Part shown: positions 51,679 to 61,417 of the stretch, piece after piece
Numbering within the stretch: position 1 is the stretch's first letter
Layout of the letters: each line of letters starts with the position of its first letter
Assembly (NCBI GenBank): GCA_949292905.1
Contig: CASFAV010000014.1
Coordinates: 1 to 64,000 of the forward strand
Origin: an uncultured Eubacteriales bacterium
Lineage (GTDB): Bacteria > Bacillota > Clostridia > Christensenellales > DTU072
Length of the DNA: 64,000 nucleotides
Direction: 5' to 3'
The notes under the pieces: generated by a model
Told to the model about the DNA's origin: nothing
Databases searched by the model: none
What the model saw: the letters and a program-made list of their open reading frames with translations, nothing else
Translations under genes and position numbers: made by a program

Positions 51679-53031
51679 TCAATTCTTGTTGCCGTGAACG
51701 GGAGCGGCTATCCTGCCGCCGCGACGAATGAATTTCGCGGGACTTATGCGGGATAAAGGCATTATCGGCGCCGTGCCGAGCAATCCGCCGAATACCGCCG
51801 ATTCCCCTTCCTTCTTGCCGTAGACGGGTATGAGCCTTACCGCCGTGGTCTTGTTGTTCACCACGCCGATCGCCGCTTCGTCCGCTATCACCGCCGAGAT
51901 CACTTCCGCCGTCGTGTCTCCGGGCACCGCTATCATGTCGAGCCCCACGCTGCACACGGCGGTCATGGCTTCGAGCTTGTTTATCGTGAGTGCGCCCGAC
52001 TGCGCCGCGGCTATCATGCCCGCGTCCTCCGATACCGGTATGAACGCCCCCGATAAGCCGCCTACGTGAGAGGACGCCATTATGCCGCCCTTCTTCACGG
52101 CGTCGTTGAGCAGTGCGAGCGTCGCCGTAGTGCCTGCGGCGCCCACCTGTTCGAGCCCTATTTCCTCCAGTATGTGCGCCACCGAATCCCCGATCTGCGG
52201 AGTGGGCGCAAGCGATAGATCCACTATGCCGAAGCGCGCTCCGAGCATTTCGCTCGCCGTCCTCGCCACAAGCTGTCCCACGCGCGTTATCTTGAACGCC
52301 GTCTTCTTGATCGTCTCGCTCACCTCGGTAAGATCGCCGTCGGGTATCGTGGCGAGCGCCGTCTTGACTACGCCGGGTCCGCTTACTCCCACGTTTATGA
52401 CCTTGTCCGCTTCGCCTATACCGTTGAAAGCGCCCGCCATGAACGGGTTGTCCTCCACGGCGTTGGCGAATACGACGAATTTCGCGCAGCCTATGCTGTC
52501 CGCGTCGCGGGTAAGATACGCCGTTTCCCTGACTATCTCGCCGCAAAGGCGTACCGCGTCCATATTGATGCCCGCGCGCGTGCTCGCGACGTTTACCGAA
52601 GAACACACCTTACCGGTCGTCGCGAGCGCTTCGGGTATGCTTTTCAGGAACGCCGTTTCTCCCGCGGTCGCCCCTTTCTGCACCATCGCGCTGTAGCCGC
52701 CGATGAAATCGATGCCTATCTCGCGCGCCGCTCTGTCCATCGCGCGCGCTATCCCGATATATTCGCCTCCGCTCGCACCTACAAGGCTTATCGGTGTTAC
52801 GGACACCCTTTTATTGACTATCGGTATCCCGTACATCGCGGATATCTTACCGCCGACGGCGCAAAGCTCGCCTGCTTCGCGCACTATTTTTTCGTATACC
52901 TTCTCCGCCGTGCGCCTCGCGCTGTCCGTTATACAGTCGAAAAGCGTGAGCCCCATCGTTATCGTCCTTATGTCGAGATGATGCTCCCGTATCATACGGA
53001 CGGTTTCCATTATTTCGTTTCTGTTGATCAT
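51679..53031 (-). CDS. PFL-family protein (DUF711/UPF0210)
   Basis: 450 aa. [32 protein letters not shown] start ([19 protein letters not shown]), [47 protein letters not shown] and [11 protein letters not shown] are family hallmarks. PFL-like proteins have the glycyl-radical-related fold without a known reaction. It follows and is probably co-transcribed with the ACT gene (16-base gap), an arrangement conserved in Firmicutes. Confidence 0.9.
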   Translation of the reverse strand: MINRNEIMETVRMIREHHLDIRTITMGLTLFDCITDSARRTAEKVYEKIVREAGELCAVGGKISAMYGIPIVNKRVSVTPISLVGASGGEYIGIARAMDRAAREIGIDFIGGYSAMVQKGATAGETAFLKSIPEALATTGKVCSSVNVASTRAGINMDAVRLCGEIVRETAYLTRDADSIGCAKFVVFANAVEDNPFMAGAFNGIGEADKVINVGVSGPGVVKTALATIPDGDLTEVSETIKKTAFKITRVGQLVARTASEMLGARFGIVDLSLAPTPQIGDSVAHILEEIGLEQVGAAGTTATLALLNDAVKKGGIMASSHVGGLSGAFIPVSEDAGMIAAAQSGALTINKLEAMTAVCSVGLDMIAVPGDTTAEVISAVIADEAAIGVVNNKTTAVRLIPVYGKKEGESAVFGGLLGTAPIMPLSRISPAKFIRRGGRIAAPVHGNKN

Positions 53032-53047
53032 AAATTCCGCTGCGCGA

Positions 53048-53317
53048 TCACACCGTGTGCATCGCGTTGAATATGTCCTCGTGTCTTATCGCTATCTCGA
53101 TACCGAGCCGCTTCCCTTCGTCGTCGAGCTCTGCGGAAAGTTCCTCGAAACTGAGCTTCGCCTCCGAAATGTCCACCGCCATTATCATCGTGAACGTACC
53201 CTGCAGTATCGTCTGGCTGATGTCTTCGATATTGATGTTCCTTGCGGCGAGCAAGCCGCTTACCGCGGCTATGATGCCCACCTTGTCCTTACCTATTACG
53301 GTGATAAACGCTTTCAT
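53048..53317 (-). CDS. ACT-domain protein (UPF0237)
   Basis: 89 aa, a single ACT domain: [35 protein letters not shown] (read in pieces: [28 protein letters not shown]). Probably senses an amino acid or similar ligand for the adjacent PFL protein. Overlaps the phosphohexomutase stop by 4 bp. Confidence 0.9.
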   Translation of the reverse strand: MKAFITVIGKDKVGIIAAVSGLLAARNINIEDISQTILQGTFTMIMAVDISEAKLSFEELSAELDDEGKRLGIEIAIRHEDIFNAMHTV

Positions 53318-55068
53318 CGTTCCTGATCTCCGTTCAATATTTCTTTGGTTGCTTCCATGAGACGCGCGCTCTTCTCCGCCGCGCCGTCTGCGGTCTTGTC
53401 GAATACGAGCACGTATATCTTGAGCTTGGGCTCGGTGCCGCTCGGACGGATACAGACGAACTGCCCGTCGCTCAGAGCGTAATACATGACGTCCGACTCG
53501 GGAAGTCCCGAAGGCTCGGTATCGCCGTTAGCGAACGAGCGTATCCCCTTCAGATAATCGGTGACGGACAAAACCTTTTCGCCGCCTATCTCGTCGACCT
53601 TGAGAGAACGCATGCGCTTCATCACTTTAGCCATGTCGCTCATCCCGGACAGTCCCTTATACGCCACGGAAGCGTTATTCTCCGAATAATATCCGAATTC
53701 GCGGAATATCTCGGTGAGCCTCTTGTAAACGCCCGAACCCTTGTCCTCCAGATACATGAGCATTTCCGCGAAAAGTATGCTCGCTACGACGGCGTCCTTG
53801 TCTCTCGCGTGCGTACCGCACAGCGAGCCGAAGCTTTCCTCGAAGCCGAATAAATAGGTATATTCTCCGCTCTCTTCCCATTCCTTTATCTTTTCGCCGA
53901 TGAATTTGAAGCCCGTGAGCACGTTGAATACCTTAACTCCGCGCGATTCGGCAAGGCGGTCGGCGAGCGTTGTGGTGACTATCGTCTTGACTATCGCGCC
54001 GTTCGCGGGCAAAGTGCCGTTCTCGGCGCGCTTCGTAAGAATGTAATCCAGTAACAATACGCCGATCTGATTGCCGGTAAGCGTGACGAATTCGCCTTTG
54101 TCGTTACGCACCGCGACTCCGAGTCTGTCCGAATCGGGGTCGGTTCCGAGCACTACGTTGGCGCCTATCTTGTTGCCGAGATCTATGCCCATTTTAAGGG
54201 TGTCGGCGTTCTCGGGATTTGGAACTCTGACCGTGGAGAATTCGGTGTCGGGTTTTGCCTGCTCCGCCACTACGTTCGCCTGAATGCCCAGACGGGTGAA
54301 CATCGTGGTCACGGGCATGTATCCCGCACCGTGCACCGGCGTATATACGAGCTTGACGGCGGAGCCCCTTTTCGCGATGATCTCCTTGGAGAGCAGCAGC
54401 TTGTCGATCTCCGCAAAATACTTCTCGTCCACGCTCCTGCCTATCACGGTGACGTAGGGATTGATCTTGAGGTTATCGGCTCCTTTAGGGAATTTTTCCA
54501 TGGGGATGTCGACGGCGTCGACGGCAAAATAATCGGTGATCTCGGATATGTATCTCACCACTTCCGCGGTGGGTTCGGGAGACATCTGCGCTCCGTCCTC
54601 GCCGTAAACTTTATACCCGTTGTATTCTTTCGGGTTGTGGCTCGCGGTGATCATCACACCCGCCACGGCGTTCAGCGCGCGCACCGCGAAAGAGCACATC
54701 GGCACCGGACGCACGTCTTCGAATATGAATGCCCTGACCTTATAAGCGGTAAGCACTTCGGCGACGTTCAACGCGAATTCCCTCGAAAATCTGCGCGTGT
54801 CGTAGGCTATAACCACGCCGCGGGAAGCGGCTTCCTCGCCTATCGAAAGCACGTATCTGGCAAGTCCCGCGGTAGCGCGTTTGACCGTGTAACGGTTCAT
54901 GCGGTAAGTTCCGAGCCCCACTTCGCCGCGCATTCCGGCAGTCCCGAACGCGAGCTCCAGACTGAAACGCTCTTTCTGTTCGTTGTCGTCGTGCTTTATA
55001 GCCTCGAGCTCGGCGCGTTCGGCTTCGCTCACTCCTTTAAGCCATATTTCGTAAGTGTCCTTGTACAT
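53314..55068 (-). CDS. Phosphoglucomutase/phosphomannomutase family
   Basis: 584 aa from ATG 55068 (GGAGG nine bases ahead). FGTAGMRGEVG, active-site serine TASHNPKEYNGYK, metal loop GTDPDSDRLGVAV, sugar loop GFEESFGSL and phosphate loop RPSGTEPKLK. Interconverts hexose 1- and 6-phosphates, feeding wall or storage glycan synthesis. First gene of the PGM-ACT-PFL operon. Confidence 0.9.
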   Translation of the reverse strand: MYKDTYEIWLKGVSEAERAELEAIKHDDNEQKERFSLELAFGTAGMRGEVGLGTYRMNRYTVKRATAGLARYVLSIGEEAASRGVVIAYDTRRFSREFALNVAEVLTAYKVRAFIFEDVRPVPMCSFAVRALNAVAGVMITASHNPKEYNGYKVYGEDGAQMSPEPTAEVVRYISEITDYFAVDAVDIPMEKFPKGADNLKINPYVTVIGRSVDEKYFAEIDKLLLSKEIIAKRGSAVKLVYTPVHGAGYMPVTTMFTRLGIQANVVAEQAKPDTEFSTVRVPNPENADTLKMGIDLGNKIGANVVLGTDPDSDRLGVAVRNDKGEFVTLTGNQIGVLLLDYILTKRAENGTLPANGAIVKTIVTTTLADRLAESRGVKVFNVLTGFKFIGEKIKEWEESGEYTYLFGFEESFGSLCGTHARDKDAVVASILFAEMLMYLEDKGSGVYKRLTEIFREFGYYSENNASVAYKGLSGMSDMAKVMKRMRSLKVDEIGGEKVLSVTDYLKGIRSFANGDTEPSGLPESDVMYYALSDGQFVCIRPSGTEPKLKIYVLVFDKTADGAAEKSARLMEATKEILNGDQER

Positions 55069-55128
55069 AAGAAACTTCCTCCGTTTGATTTTTATATTGT
55101 ACCACAACTTTATGCGCCCGCGCAATGA

Positions 55129-56028
55129 TTATGCGATAATGGCGGAGCGGGTTTTATAAAGCGCACAGGCGCGCGGAGGCTGCCCGCCAGCGGAGGAATC
55201 GTCGCCGCTTACCAGTATAACTCCTTTCTGCGGCGCGTAATAGTCGCGCCTCAGCCTTACCGACGAAACGACCTTGCCGCGATAGAGAGAATCGCGGTAG
55301 GCTTCGGAAACGAGCCCGTTCTTCGGATGCGAAAGATATCTTTCGTATTCGCCTTCTTTGAGCACGCCCTCGGTGTCCTCCACCCTTTCGTATTCCTTAC
55401 ATTCCAAGACCTTGACGGTGACGCTCCTGATCCTGACGCTCTCCCCGTCGGTATAGACGGGGAACCCGTAAAGGGTGAAAGTAAGCTTGCCTTTCTTAAA
55501 TTCCGAATAAATGCGTAAAGGGTAAGGAGTAACGTTGATAAAGCGAAAATCGGTAGCTTCGGATACCATAGCGTCGAGAGAACCGGGCAGATAAGAGACG
55601 GGGAGCGAATGGTGCGCAACACTGATCGCTTCCATACCCGCGCGAATGACGGCGTTGTACAGAGTGGATGAGACCTGACAAACGCCGCCGCCCACTCCCT
55701 TGACGTACTTGCCGTCCTCTATTACGGGAGCTTCTCTGAATCCGCGCTCGGCGCTCCTTGCGCCCACCGCCGAATTGAACGAAAAGGTCGCCCCGCCCTC
55801 CACGACGTAGCCGTCGAGAAAGCCTGCGGCAAGTTCTATGTTGTGCTTGCGCGCGGCGGACGAGGAAGAATAGTCCGTGGAAAACTCCGCGAGCTTTTCT
55901 CCGGGGTATTCATCCGCGAAAGCCGCTTCCGCGGAGGAAACGCCCGCGCTTACGGGCGCGAAAGCGCCCGCCGCCAAAGCGAGCGCGAAGAACAACGCGA
56001 CTAACGTCGATGCGATATGCTTTTTCAT
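55129..56028 (-). CDS. VanW-family secreted protein
   Basis: 299 aa with a signal peptide (LALAAGAFAPVSA). VanW core: GATFSFNSAVGARSAERGF, GKYVKGVGGGVCQVSSTLYNA, HHSLPVSYLPGSLDAMV, ATDFRFINVTPYPLRIY. Cell-envelope family of unknown activity, named for a vancomycin-resistance gene; there is no van cluster here. Confidence 0.9.
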   Translation of the reverse strand: MKKHIASTLVALFFALALAAGAFAPVSAGVSSAEAAFADEYPGEKLAEFSTDYSSSSAARKHNIELAAGFLDGYVVEGGATFSFNSAVGARSAERGFREAPVIEDGKYVKGVGGGVCQVSSTLYNAVIRAGMEAISVAHHSLPVSYLPGSLDAMVSEATDFRFINVTPYPLRIYSEFKKGKLTFTLYGFPVYTDGESVRIRSVTVKVLECKEYERVEDTEGVLKEGEYERYLSHPKNGLVSEAYRDSLYRGKVVSSVRLRRDYYAPQKGVILVSGDDSSAGGQPPRACALYKTRSAIIA

Positions 56029-56112
56029 GCCTTTAGTATGCGCCGGAATAGAAATATTAAATTATACTTTATTATTCGCGCGCGGAAACCCGCCGCTGAC
56101 TGAAAAAGCGGC

Positions 56113-57447
56113 TCAACCGCCGCTTTTGAATTTTTTTAAGAATTCGAGCGCGCCTTCTCTCGTCCTCGCGCTCGCGTCCGTAGCGGTGCGCTTCATAAGC
56201 GCGCGGAGCGCGACGGCTCTCATCGCGTCGGGCACGTCTTTGAGATCGTTGCCGTCCGCCTTGAGTTCTTTAAGCGAAAACGCCACGCCTTCCGCCCTCA
56301 TCACGGGAAGCAGCGCGCGTATCCTGTCTGCGGAAGGATTTGTGCCTTCGCGCGTGCCGCCGCCCGCCCAGTCGGCGTCTTTAAGCTCGCAAAGCTTGTC
56401 TATTATCCCGATGTGTTCCTGCACGAACAGCCGCAAAGCTTCCTCGCTCTCGTTGCATTTGAGATCGAACATATGCGCCGCGACCAGCTCCCGCACCTCG
56501 TTTATTTTTGCTTTCGGATAGCGCAGCGCGCCGAGCCGCGCCGCGGCTATCTCCGCGCCGCGCTCCGCGTGCCCCGCGGTAACGCCCGTTTCCCTTTTCA
56601 GCACCGGCTTCGCGATATCGTGGAAAAGCGCGGCGAGCCTTATGCGGCGAGGCGCGTGCTCCACCGTCGAAAGTATGTGTCCGTACACGTCGAAGCGGTG
56701 CCAATTTTTATTCTGTTCCACGCCGACGCCTTCTTTGAGTTCGGGTACGACGTACTCTATCGCGTTGCACTCCGTCAGGAGCTCGAGTCCTCTGCGCTGG
56801 GCTCCCGCTATACCGCATACCGAGTCTGCGGAAAGTATCCTGTCAAATTCTTCGCGTATGCGTTCGGGGGCGACGTTAGCGAGATTAGCGCTCATTTCAC
56901 GGGCGCACCGCATTACTCCGGGCTCTATGCCGAAACCGTACGAAGCGGCGAAGCGCACCATCCGCATTATGCGCAGAGCGTCTTCCGCTATCACTTCCTC
57001 AGGCGCGCGCACCGTGCGTATCAGTTTACGGGCGATATCCTCTCTGCCGCCGGTGACGTCCACCGTCCTGCCCTCCGAGATATCGTAATAAAGAGCGTTC
57101 ACGGTGAAATCCCTGCGCAAGGCGTCTTCCTCGAGAGTCCTTCCGAAGCTCACCGCGGAAGGCGCATGCGCGCCGCGCATGTCGTAAGAGTCGGTACGGA
57201 AAGCGGTGTATTCGAATTTCTCGCCGTCCGCGTAGATACCGAGAGTGCCGAGCTTAAGAGAATGCGGCTCCGTTCTGAACCGCGTTCCTTCAAGAAGCGC
57301 GCGGACTTCGTCCGCCGTGAGAGGCGACGCGAGGTCTACGTCCGTAGTGGGCACGCCCAGCATGGCGTCGCGTACCGCGCCGCCCACCACGTATAATTTC
57401 CCCCGCCAAAGACTCGCGAGCTCTTTAAGTACCGCGGATATCTCCAT
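56113..57447 (-). CDS. cca: CCA-adding tRNA nucleotidyltransferase
   Basis: 444 aa. KLYVVGGAVRDAMLG, TTDVDLASP (catalytic Asp pair), RRDFTVNALYYD, the RNA-binding helices and an HD domain ALFHDIAKP. Repairs and builds 3'-CCA ends. Start overlaps the hpt stop by one base. Confidence 0.9.
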   Translation of the reverse strand: MEISAVLKELASLWRGKLYVVGGAVRDAMLGVPTTDVDLASPLTADEVRALLEGTRFRTEPHSLKLGTLGIYADGEKFEYTAFRTDSYDMRGAHAPSAVSFGRTLEEDALRRDFTVNALYYDISEGRTVDVTGGREDIARKLIRTVRAPEEVIAEDALRIMRMVRFAASYGFGIEPGVMRCAREMSANLANVAPERIREEFDRILSADSVCGIAGAQRRGLELLTECNAIEYVVPELKEGVGVEQNKNWHRFDVYGHILSTVEHAPRRIRLAALFHDIAKPVLKRETGVTAGHAERGAEIAAARLGALRYPKAKINEVRELVAAHMFDLKCNESEEALRLFVQEHIGIIDKLCELKDADWAGGGTREGTNPSADRIRALLPVMRAEGVAFSLKELKADGNDLKDVPDAMRAVALRALMKRTATDASARTREGALEFLKKFKSGG

Positions 57448-57983
57448 TAACTGTAGATCTCCGGTTTGAGGATGCAGATGTCGGGAAGGTTACGGTACTT
57501 CTCGTTATAGTCGAGTCCGTAACCGACGACGAATTCGTTGGGCACCTTGAAGCCGACGTAATCGCCTTCGAGCTCCACCTTGCGTCTCGACGGCTTATCG
57601 AGCAAAGCGCAAATTTTCAGGCTCTTGGGATTGCGGGTACGCAACAGCTTCATAAGGTTCTTGAGCGTGTATCCCGTGTCGATAATGTCCTCGACTATTA
57701 TCACGTTCATACCTTCGATAGGCTGCGAAAGATCCTTCACTATGCGCACCTCGCCCGAGGAATCCGTGGAATTACCGTAGCTCGACACAACCATGAAATC
57801 GAATCTGAGATCCAGGTCTATCTTCTTGACGAGCTCGGCGAAAAAGACCACCGCCCCGCGCAAAATCCCGACCATCAGGACGCTCTCGCCCGCGTAATCT
57901 CGGGTAATCTTTTCCGCTATTTCGGTAACCCGTTCGGCAATTTCTTCACCGGACAGCAATATCCTCTGTACGTCGCTATGCAT
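57447..57983 (-). CDS. hpt: Hypoxanthine phosphoribosyltransferase
   Basis: 178 aa. MVGILRGAVVFFAEL, VSSYGNSTDSSGEV (flexible loop) and PRPP motif VIIVEDIIDTGYTLKNL. Salvages hypoxanthine/guanine. Overlaps the tilS end by 8 bp; tilS-hpt pairing is classic in Firmicutes. Confidence 0.95.
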   Translation of the reverse strand: MHSDVQRILLSGEEIAERVTEIAEKITRDYAGESVLMVGILRGAVVFFAELVKKIDLDLRFDFMVVSSYGNSTDSSGEVRIVKDLSQPIEGMNVIIVEDIIDTGYTLKNLMKLLRTRNPKSLKICALLDKPSRRKVELEGDYVGFKVPNEFVVGYGLDYNEKYRNLPDICILKPEIYS

Positions 57984-59256
57984 AATAGTTTTCTCCTATT
58001 TCTATTTTGACCATCCTTACTGTATTCTCGTCTATTTTCACTTCCTCCGCGATATCCACGCCGAGCACGGCGTACACCCTTTTCCCGCAGGCAATGACGA
58101 GAAGCTTGTCGCGCATGTTCTTGGGGATCTTGAGGTCTGTAAGATAGTCCGAGAGGCTCTTGTTCTTACCGCCGCAACGGCGGAATTCGTCGCCCGCTCC
58201 GCGGGTGCGCACCCTGGAGCCTTCGGGGATCTTGTCCGGATCGAACGTGAGTCGCTTGACGAGTTCGTCTGTCGGCTTGAATTCGTAGCTGAAGGGTCCG
58301 AATTCGTAATACCCTCCGTCGAAGTACGGCTCGTCCATTTCGCATTTTTTCTCGCGGTAAACGAGCGATATCCGGTTATAATTCCTTATCGCGTCTATGC
58401 CGAAAGGAAGGTTGACCATAGAGCCGTTGTCCGCTTTTACGAGCGCCACTATGTCGCCGAGATGTGCGGAATCTATGTCGTTAAGATAGCCCATGGCGCG
58501 GAATGCTTCGGCAACGGTCTTTTTCGCTATGGCGGGATGCGTTTCGAGCGCCGCTATAGGAAGCGAAGTTTCGAAGCCGCTCACCGTGGGCGGCACGCAC
58601 ACGGTGAGCATATAGTCTTCCACCTCGTCGGCAAGCCTCGAAAGCCTCAGCATCGCGCGTTCGTAATGGGGAAATCGCGCCTTTATCTGCGGACATATCT
58701 CGTGACGGATATAATTGCGGGTATAGCGGGTCTCGAGATTGGTGACGTCCTCTCTGTAAGGTATCCCGTTATCCACGGCGTAATCTATAATTTCCTGTTT
58801 TGTGTACTCTATAAGCGGATGTCGGTATCCCTCTCTGTCCACTATGCCGCGCAACCCTCTTATCCCGGTGCCGCGGAAAATACGCATGAGCATCGTCTCC
58901 ACCTGATCGTTCAGGTGATGCGCGAGGTTTATTTCGTCGACCGTTTTTTCCTTGAGAAGCTTATCGAATATCTCATAGCGAAGCGTGCGCGCCGCAAGCT
59001 CTATACTCACGTTGTTCTTACGCGCATACTGCGGCGCGTCCACCGAGTACGTCAGACATTTTATTCCGCGTTCCTTGCAATATTCGTCGACGAACTTGCT
59101 GTCGCCCACCGAAACGTCCCCGCGGATGCCGTGTTCCACATTGACGACCACGACGTTTTTTTTCTCTTTGACGAGCACGTCGAGCATCACCATGCTGTCC
59201 ACGCCGCCGGAAACGGCGACGCCGGAGATGATTGTTTTACCGTTGTCCGAAGTCAT
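57976..59256 (-). CDS. tilS: tRNA(Ile)-lysidine synthetase
   Basis: 426 aa. PP-loop SGGVDSM (16-22), VNVEHGIRGDVS, LAHHLNDQVETMLMRIFRGTGIRGL (in pieces: AHHLNDQVETMLM) and TilS C-domain RTRGAGDEFRRCGGKNKSLSDYL. Modifies C34 of tRNA-Ile(CAU). The start codon sits exactly where transcription should begin (see findings), with no Shine-Dalgarno. Confidence 0.9.
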   Translation of the reverse strand: MTSDNGKTIISGVAVSGGVDSMVMLDVLVKEKKNVVVVNVEHGIRGDVSVGDSKFVDEYCKERGIKCLTYSVDAPQYARKNNVSIELAARTLRYEIFDKLLKEKTVDEINLAHHLNDQVETMLMRIFRGTGIRGLRGIVDREGYRHPLIEYTKQEIIDYAVDNGIPYREDVTNLETRYTRNYIRHEICPQIKARFPHYERAMLRLSRLADEVEDYMLTVCVPPTVSGFETSLPIAALETHPAIAKKTVAEAFRAMGYLNDIDSAHLGDIVALVKADNGSMVNLPFGIDAIRNYNRISLVYREKKCEMDEPYFDGGYYEFGPFSYEFKPTDELVKRLTFDPDKIPEGSRVRTRGAGDEFRRCGGKNKSLSDYLTDLKIPKNMRDKLLVIACGKRVYAVLGVDIAEEVKIDENTVRMVKIEIGENYYA

Positions 59257-59262
59257 AACGGT

Positions 59263-59291
59263 ATTATAGCAAACGTGCCGGCAAAAGTAAA
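59263..59291 (-). promoter_or_regulatory. Promoter of tilS-hpt-cca placing +1 at the ATG
   Basis: TTTACT (59286-59291), 17-bp spacer, TATAAT (59263-59268) on the minus strand. +1 falls at 59256, the A of ATG. Confidence 0.65.
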
Positions 59292-59354
59292 CACTTCGGG
59301 CGCGCGAAAATCGCTCTCACGCGCGCACAAACCGCGCGCAAATCGGGGGCGTCA

Positions 59355-59383
59355 TTGACAAAGACGGCGTTTTATGTTAAGAT
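59355..59383 (+). promoter_or_regulatory. Promoter of the Gfo/Idh/MocA gene
   Basis: TTGACA (59355-59360), 17-bp spacer, TAAGAT (59378-59383); GGAGGTGG then ATG 59408. Confidence 0.8.
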
Positions 59384-59407
59384 ATTCGAAACGGAGGTGG
59401 AAATACA

Positions 59408-60643
59408 ATGGTAACCGTAGCTATCATAGGACTCGGCAACAGGGGCAGGATCTACGCCCACAATTTCAACGCTCAGGGCGCTAAAATAAACGCGGTCTGC
59501 GAAAAAAATCCCGGGATGCTTAAATACATACGCGAGAAATACGATATCCCCGAAGACAAAGCCTTCCTCGACGAAAAGGACTTTTTCGCGGCGGGTAAAC
59601 TCGCCGACGCGCTCGTGATCGCCACTCAGGACCGCGACCATTACCGTCACGCGATGTCGGGCATGGCGCTCGGATATCATCTCCTGTGCGAAAAACCCGT
59701 TTCGCCCTTCCTCGATCAATGCGTGGAGCTGGAGGAAACGGCGAGAAACAAAGGTCTCAAAATGGTGATATGTCACGTACTGCGCTACGCGCCATATTAC
59801 GACCGCATCAAAGAGGTCATCGATTCGGGCGCGATCGGCGAGATAACCAATATCAACCAGACCGAAAACGTCGGTTACTGGCACTTCTCGCACAGCTACG
59901 TACGCGGAAACTGGCGCAGGGAAGAAGAGACCGGTCCTTCCATCCTCGCAAAATGCTGTCACGACCTCGACCTTATCTATTATTACACAGGCAAGCCCTG
60001 CGAAAGAGTATATTCCATAGGCGAAAGAAGGGTATTCCTTCCCGAGAATGCTCCCGAAGGGGCGACGGCGCGCTGTATGGACGGCTGCCCTCACCGCAAG
60101 AGCTGCCCTTACGAGGTAAGCAAGCTTTATTACAAGGTCACCGCGAAGACCATACCGTGGCTGCTCGGCCACGTCAAAGTCGTGACCGGTAAAGGCAATC
60201 CCAAGCTGAAAGACATCAAGGAAGCTCTCCGCACCAATCAATACGGAAGATGCGTATATAAATGCGACAACGACGTAATGGAAAATCAGGTGGTGAGCTG
60301 TAAAATGGGCAACGTGAACGCTACCCTTACGATGACGGCGCAAAGTAAACTTTGTTTCAGGCGCACGCACATCTGCGGAACGAAGGGAGAGATATTCGGC
60401 ATCGACAAAAACGGATATTTCACGCTCAGCGTATTCGGCGAACGCTCGAAGAAGGTCCGCGTCAAGAAAAAGATCGGGCATCTCGGCGGGGACTCCGGTA
60501 TAGTGAGGGATTTCATAGAGCTCATGGAAACGGGAGAGATAACTTCCCGCCTCTCGCTTATGAGCGAGACCATAATGTCTCACAAAATGGCTTTCGCCGC
60601 CGAGGAATCGCGCAAAACGGGCAAAGCCGTAGAGATAAAATAA
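59408..60643 (+). CDS. Gfo/Idh/MocA-family NAD(P)-dependent oxidoreductase
   Basis: 411 aa. Rossmann start VAIIGLGNRGRIYAHNF, catalytic CEKPVSPFLDQC (Lys in EKP), then HDLD metal/His region, plus an unusual Cys-rich insert CMDGCPHRKSCPYEVSKLYY (~222-241) absent from most family members. It likely oxidises a sugar or sugar derivative; the Cys insert may bind metal. Single gene. Confidence 0.85.
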   Translation: MVTVAIIGLGNRGRIYAHNFNAQGAKINAVCEKNPGMLKYIREKYDIPEDKAFLDEKDFFAAGKLADALVIATQDRDHYRHAMSGMALGYHLLCEKPVSPFLDQCVELEETARNKGLKMVICHVLRYAPYYDRIKEVIDSGAIGEITNINQTENVGYWHFSHSYVRGNWRREEETGPSILAKCCHDLDLIYYYTGKPCERVYSIGERRVFLPENAPEGATARCMDGCPHRKSCPYEVSKLYYKVTAKTIPWLLGHVKVVTGKGNPKLKDIKEALRTNQYGRCVYKCDNDVMENQVVSCKMGNVNATLTMTAQSKLCFRRTHICGTKGEIFGIDKNGYFTLSVFGERSKKVRVKKKIGHLGGDSGIVRDFIELMETGEITSRLSLMSETIMSHKMAFAAEESRKTGKAVEIK

Positions 60644-60716
60644 ATTCTCGTACAAATACCGCACGATACGGATCCGAACGGGTATTTACCGCTTATTCTC
60701 CGTCATATCATTAGAT

Positions 60717-61370
60717 ATGGCGGATCTTTTTATATCGGAACTGGTATTTGCGCCCGGAAGCGGTTTCGGCGCGTTTTTCACGGCGGTGGGCGAATGTCCC
60801 GCCCTTTTCCCCGCTTTCTACGCTTTGGGAGCTTTCGTTTATCTTGCCGCAAGCAAAAAGCTGAAAGACAAAAACGCGCGGAAAAAAGCTTTCGCGTTTT
60901 TCCTGTATGCGGCGGCGACCGTCGTCGTCACGGCGACGGTGGTGATAGTCTTGAAAAATCTTTGGGGACGCGCGCGCTTTACGGAACTCGGCGAAAATCA
61001 CGCGGGCTTCACACCGTGGTATCTCCCGCGGGGATTTACGGGGCACGACTCCTTCCCCTCAGGACACGCCGCGATGAGCGCCCTGGTCTTTTCGGTTTCG
61101 GACGGTATAGAATATTTCACCGGAAAACGCTTCCGCAGCGTCGATCTCCTCTGCTTTGCGTTCATGTCGGCGGTATGTGTCGCCCGTCTTCTCGAAGGAG
61201 CGCATTACTTCAGCGACCTTGCCGCGGGAGCGGCGCTCGCGGCAGTCTTCCGCGCCGTATGCCTTCGCGCCTGCGGCATTCGTTCCGGCAAGCCTTTCCC
61301 GAAAAAAGTTTTGCCTATAAATTACCCTTCGTCCGTGGGAAGCGCAGTTGACACGGGGCGGCGGAGGTAG
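60717..61370 (+). CDS. PAP2-type membrane phosphatase
   Basis: 217 aa, about six membrane segments. Motifs KNLWGRARF, DSFPSGHAAMS and ARLLEGAHYFSD are the three catalytic blocks (Lys-Arg, His, Arg-His-Asp). Dephosphorylates lipid phosphates such as undecaprenyl pyrophosphate or PA. ATG 60717 follows no strong Shine-Dalgarno. Confidence 0.85.
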   Translation: MADLFISELVFAPGSGFGAFFTAVGECPALFPAFYALGAFVYLAASKKLKDKNARKKAFAFFLYAAATVVVTATVVIVLKNLWGRARFTELGENHAGFTPWYLPRGFTGHDSFPSGHAAMSALVFSVSDGIEYFTGKRFRSVDLLCFAFMSAVCVARLLEGAHYFSDLAAGAALAAVFRAVCLRACGIRSGKPFPKKVLPINYPSSVGSAVDTGRRR

Positions 61371-61376
61371 TACAAT
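61348..61376 (+). promoter_or_regulatory. Promoter of DUF1846 gene inside PAP2 3' end
   Basis: TTGACA (61348-61353), 17-bp spacer, TACAAT (61371-61376). The -35 and spacer lie in the last PAP2 codons. Confidence 0.75.
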
Positions 61377-61417
61377 ATTCGAGATAAAACTTTTTTAAGT
61401 CCATGGGAGAACGGGAT

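Noticed and set aside
55129..56028. Vancomycin resistance cluster because of VanW
   Set aside because: VanW-family proteins are common envelope proteins; no vanH/A/X-type ligase or dipeptidase genes are next to it.
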